Both the position numbers and the translations under genes were made by a program. From the NCBI GenBank assembly GCA_947624655.1, contig CANQLH010000020.1, positions 1 to 38,844 on the forward strand: a stretch of DNA of 38,844 bases. Direction: 5' to 3'. This document shows positions 35,835-38,844 of the stretch, one piece after another (position 1 is the stretch's first letter; each line of letters starts with the position of its first letter). The DNA is from an uncultured Clostridia bacterium. GTDB lineage: Bacteria; Bacillota; Clostridia; TANB77; CAG-508. The notes beneath the pieces were generated by a model. It did not search any database and had not been told where the DNA came from. It saw only the letters and a list, made by a program, of their open reading frames with translations.

Positions 35835-37293
35835 ATGGAAAACAAAAGAAATTTTAAGGAAGAGAGAGGAATAACATTACTAGCATTAATTATAACCATA
35901 ATCATATTAGCAATACTAGCACTGATAACAGTAAATGCAGCATATATGTCAGGTATAATACAGTTTGGAGTAAATGGTGCAAAGGATTATGCACAAGTAG
36001 CAATAGAAGAAAACAGGATAATGGAAGAGACAGGAAATTATGTAGAAAGTGTAACAAAGAAAATAAAAGTCTTACTAGGAGAAGAACCACCAACAAATCC
36101 GGAATTAACTGGAATGGACTGGTTTGTAAAAGGAGTAACAGAGCCAGCAGTAGAGAGCAAAGAAGTTGCAGATTTTTATGCAAGGGGAAAGCCTGACGGA
36201 ACACTAATAATATATCCAAAAAATGGGGTTGAGGCTACAATAGAGTATGTGGAGCAAGTGGAGGAAGACGAGGTGTATGAGTTCCCACCATGGGATCAGT
36301 ATTTGAGTGATGAGAATGAAGAATTGGCACCAAAGATAAAGTCAGTATATGTGGCAAAAGGTATGAAAGCGGATTCTTGTCAGTTTTTATTTGAGGGTTT
36401 ACTGAATTGCACTACTATTGATTTGACTAATTTAAATACAAGTCAAGTAACTGCTATGAATGGGATGTTTGTTAGCTGTAGCAGTTTGAGTAGCATCGAC
36501 TTGACCGAATTAGATACAAAGCAGGTAACAGATATGAGGCAAATGTTTCAATCTTGCGAGAACTTGGAAGACCTCAACTTATCACACCTAGACATGAGTA
36601 ATGTAATGTTTATGCAAAATATGTTTGCCAACTGCAAGAACTTGAAAAGCCTCGACTTACCCCCTTTAGAATCGGGGCAATTAACGGATATGAGCTTAAT
36701 GTTTGAAGGCTGCGCATCGTTGATCGGGCTCGACTTATCTCACTTAGATACTAGTCGAGTAACAAATATGAGGAGTATGTTTAAGAATTGCACTTCCTTG
36801 GCAAGAATCAACTTATCTTCCTTAGAAACGGGTCAAGTAACAGATATGAGTTACATGTTTAGTGGGTGCAAATCTTTAGGCAGTTTAGATTTAATGAATT
36901 TTGATGTAAGGAAGGTGAAAAACTTCAACTTTATGTTCAATCGGATGTAGCTCATTAGAAACACTGGATTTAAATGGATTCGTAACTACTTCTGCTGAAC
37001 GTTTCGAAATGATGTTTAATGGGTGTCATAGTTTGTGCGAACTTAGCATCGACAACTTTGATACTAGCAGGCAACAATTCTTAAACTATATGTTCATGGA
37101 CTGCGAAAATCTGTCCGCCTCTATGACTATCTCGAGCGAACCGGCTTCGTATGCACTGATTTTTCGCAATTGCAGTTCCTTGTCTGGTTCATTTACACTA
37201 AATTATACAGAAGGACTAGAGGAGGTTGCTCAAGCAATGGTAGCTTCTGCTGATGGTAATCCTAATGTAAAAGTTGGAGAATTAAAGCAATAA
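35835..37293 (+). CDS. pilin-like N-terminus fused to DUF285/BspA-type leucine-rich repeats, with one CGGN +1 site
   Basis: A 485-residue protein over two frames. The N-terminus has a type IV prepilin-like segment (ERGITLLALIITIIILAILA), suggesting processing and membrane or pilus insertion. From about residue 180 come roughly ten repeats of the form SLxxLDLSxLDTSxVTDMxxMFxxC, as in DUF285/BspA-like surface proteins. The break is at C36942 (AAT-CGGA); skipping it gives MFN-GCSSLETLDL, exactly in repeat phase. The repeat region uses more C- and G-ending codons than its neighbours, suggesting a different origin, yet it still carries a CGGN site. ATG 35835 follows AAGGAGA. Likely a surface-exposed adhesin or binding protein. 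Confidence 0.85.
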
Positions 37294-37329
37294 AAATTGC
37301 CTAAATGTTTTAGTTGAAAAACACGGAAA

Positions 37330-37566
37330 AAACTTTAAAAAAATGAAAAATAAAAATTGTCGAAATGTTTTGATTGACAAACACATAAAAAAATTATATA
37401 AAATAAGTAATGCGAGTGGTTAAGCAAATTTTGCTTAAAATACTTACATTACTTATTTTTATATGTTATTTTTATTTAAACTTACACCTTAAGGAAAGAC
37501 GGAATAAATCTATTGGGAAATCCCCAAGTTAAAATCATATTTTAAAAACTAAAAAAGGAAGGAGAA
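37330..37566 (+). repeat. Rpn-associated leader repeat, copy 3
   Basis: AAGTAATG (37405-37412) pairs with CATTACTT (37447-37454). The downstream GGGAAATCCCC segment and GGAAGGAGAA site match those at 32540-32763 closely. Confidence 0.75.
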
Positions 37567-37860
37567 ATGCCTATGGCAAAAAGCAATTCAATGGTTCCCA
37601 CAAATGACTATATATTTGTGCGAATTTTTGGACATACTGGGAATGAAGAAATTACAAAAGGATTAATAAGTGCAATAATTAACAAGGAGGTGCAAAACGT
37701 AAAACTAAATGAAACACCAATATTAGAAAAAGATATAAGAGATGATAAAGTAGGAATATTAGATGTGAGAGCAAGAATAGACGGAGAAGTACAATGCAAT
37801 ATAGAAATGCAAATAGTGAAGAGTGATAATATAGAAAAAAGATTGTATATGATAAACTAA
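37567..37860 (+). pseudogene. Rpn-family PD-(D/E)XK nuclease, N-terminal part, cut by an IS21-type element
   Basis: It encodes 97 residues: MPMAKSNSMVPTNDYIFVRI, then GNEEITKGLISAI and the catalytic strand pair KVGILDVRARIDG and CNIEMQIV (D and ExQ). It stops just after KRLYMIN, where the IS sequence begins. The full family length is about 280-300 residues, so the C-terminal two thirds are missing. It has the half that the copy at 32764 lacks. Confidence 0.8.
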
Positions 37861-38844
37861 AATTGACCCCCTAATATAATTGAAAATTGACCCCCTAAAG
37901 TAAAAATAATATAATAATCCTTATGATGATTATGTCATACATAAGGAGGAGAAAGGATGATTAAATTGGGTCAAAAAATTGAAATACTAAGAATGTATTT
38001 TGTTGAAGGTAAAGCAAAAAAGCAAATATCTAGAGAATTAAATATTTCTAAAAATACTGTAAAATCATATATAAATGATTTTTTAAATTCTAAAAAAGAA
38101 CTTATTGATTCTGGAGTTTCTAAATATGAATTAATTGAAAATATGGTTGAAAAGCCTAAATATAATTCTTCTAGTAGAGCTCCTAGAGTTATGACTGATG
38201 AAGTTAAAGAAATTATTAGAAAATTTCTTAAAGAAAATGAAATTAAACGTAATACTGGCAAGGCTAAAATGTGTATGACTGCTCAAGATATGTATGAAAC
38301 TTTGATTGAACAAGGATTCCATTTAAGCTATACTTCTGTTGCTCAATATGTTCAAAAATATAAAGATAATGAATATACTTTTGAAGCTTTTATCAAACAA
38401 CAATATAATTATGGTGATATTTGTGAGTTTGATTGGGGCGATGTTAAATTAACTATCAATGGCATTGAGGTTAAATATAAAATGGCTGTTTTCACAATGG
38501 CTAAGTCTAATTACAGATTTGCCTACTTGTATAGAAATGAAAATACTCAAAGTTTTGTTGATGCTCATATTAGATTTTTTGAGCATATTGGTGGTATTCC
38601 TAAATGCATGGTTTATGATAATATGAAGGTTGCTGTTGCCAAATTTGTTGGTAGAACTGAAAAAGAAGCTACAACTGCTCTTAAAAAAATGTCTGTATAC
38701 TATGGCTTCAAATACAGATTTTGTAATATTCATTCTGGTAATGAAAAAGGACATGTTGAAAATAGTGTGTTAATTCTAATTTTTAAATACACAAAAATAC
38801 CTCAATATTATCAAGATAAAATAACATATAAATAAAAGATAGTT
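37861..38844 (+). mobile_element. IS21-family insertion sequence, left end, incomplete
   Basis: The left end has two direct repeats TGACCCCCTAA at 37864-37874 and 37888-37898, as expected for the multiple terminal repeats of IS21 elements. An IstA gene follows. Homology to IstA appears to end near 38769. No istB is visible before the window ends. Confidence 0.85.
37957..38835 (+). CDS. istA: IS21-family transposase IstA, truncated
   Basis: The N-terminal helix-turn-helix contains AKKQISRELNISKNTVKSYI (about 20-39). The integrase core has FDWGD (first catalytic Asp, about 155), VYDNMKVAVAKFVGR (second Asp, about 222) and GNEKGHVENSV (Glu, about 269). After residue 271 the sequence changes character and stops at 38835, whereas IstA is usually well over 400 residues. 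A rearrangement or an assembly junction at a repeat are both possible. AAGGAGGAGAAAGG precedes the ATG. Codon use is richer in T-ending codons than in the host genes. Confidence 0.85.
   Translation: MIKLGQKIEILRMYFVEGKAKKQISRELNISKNTVKSYINDFLNSKKELIDSGVSKYELIENMVEKPKYNSSSRAPRVMTDEVKEIIRKFLKENEIKRNTGKAKMCMTAQDMYETLIEQGFHLSYTSVAQYVQKYKDNEYTFEAFIKQQYNYGDICEFDWGDVKLTINGIEVKYKMAVFTMAKSNYRFAYLYRNENTQSFVDAHIRFFEHIGGIPKCMVYDNMKVAVAKFVGRTEKEATTALKKMSVYYGFKYRFCNIHSGNEKGHVENSVLILIFKYTKIPQYYQDKITYK

Noticed and set aside
12841-36945. Explaining all frame breaks as random sequencing errors
   Set aside because: Random indels would fall in all phases and at homopolymers. All 17 are a single C, always directly before an in-phase Gly codon. 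A systematic motif-linked base-calling error remains possible and is listed as the main test.
33408-37325. CGGA in non-coding repeat copies (33408 and 37325) as further sites
   Set aside because: They lie outside genes, and the paralogous repeats show substitutions at this position, not a one-base insertion.
25106-37760. Other C-GG sequences in genes, such as GAC-GGA, TAC-GGT and TTC-GGA
   Set aside because: In these the C is the third base of a normal codon, the frame is unchanged, and no shift is needed.

Overview
The window is AT-rich, spore-former-type Firmicutes (Clostridia-like) chromosome. It carries a sporulation sigma factor (SigH), low-GC codon use, strong AGGAGG-type ribosome binding sites, TTGACA/TATAAT promoters and many rho-independent terminators. 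Housekeeping genes (polA, ruvB, rlmB, dapD, yqeK, queH) alternate with accessory blocks.

Layout. 1-3820: three tRNA genes (Gly, Leu, Thr), two small membrane-protein genes, sigH, a structured ncRNA candidate and a DUF3800 gene. 4011-12670: an accessory block with an unknown 556-aa protein, two nearly identical SF2 helicases with diverged C-terminal repeat arrays, and a Phd/RelE toxin-antitoxin pair between them. Three proteins share one 62-residue C-terminal tail. 12757-18932: hemolysin III, an acyl-CoA synthetase, rlmB, ruvB and a large membrane (GT-C-like) protein. 19034-21787: queH with a Fic-containing insertion at its 3' end, then two unknown genes. 21877-32228: two more membrane GT-like proteins, polA, a lytic transglycosylase, yqeK and a dapD/aminotransferase/M20 operon. 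32229-38844: dispersed hairpin repeats, broken Rpn-type nuclease genes, two envelope proteins, a microsatellite ORF, a pilin-like leucine-rich-repeat protein and a truncated IS21-type element.

Main result. Eleven otherwise intact genes are each broken into two to four reading frames. All 17 breaks have the same form: one extra C placed exactly before a glycine codon, so the upstream frame meets CGG and the true protein continues in the +1 frame at GGN. Several of these glycines lie in strongly conserved motifs (RlmB GNEGKG, acyl-CoA synthetase GSVG, RuvB GGPVG). Only one CGG in the window is clearly read in frame. The window also encodes a tRNA-Gly with anticodon loop CUUCCGA, so U34-C35-C36 is followed by G37 where tRNA-Gly normally has A. 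UCCG is the exact complement of the quadruplet CGGA. I propose that this lineage decodes CGGN as one four-base glycine codon, using a modified tRNA-Gly. The sequence supports this strongly, but it has not been shown biochemically. Sequencing or assembly error is the main alternative.

Secondary points of interest: the helicase repeat arrays with concentrated variable positions, the duplicated queH 3' end flanking a Fic gene, an (AC)13 tract inside a small transcribed ORF, and several families of long imperfect palindromes.
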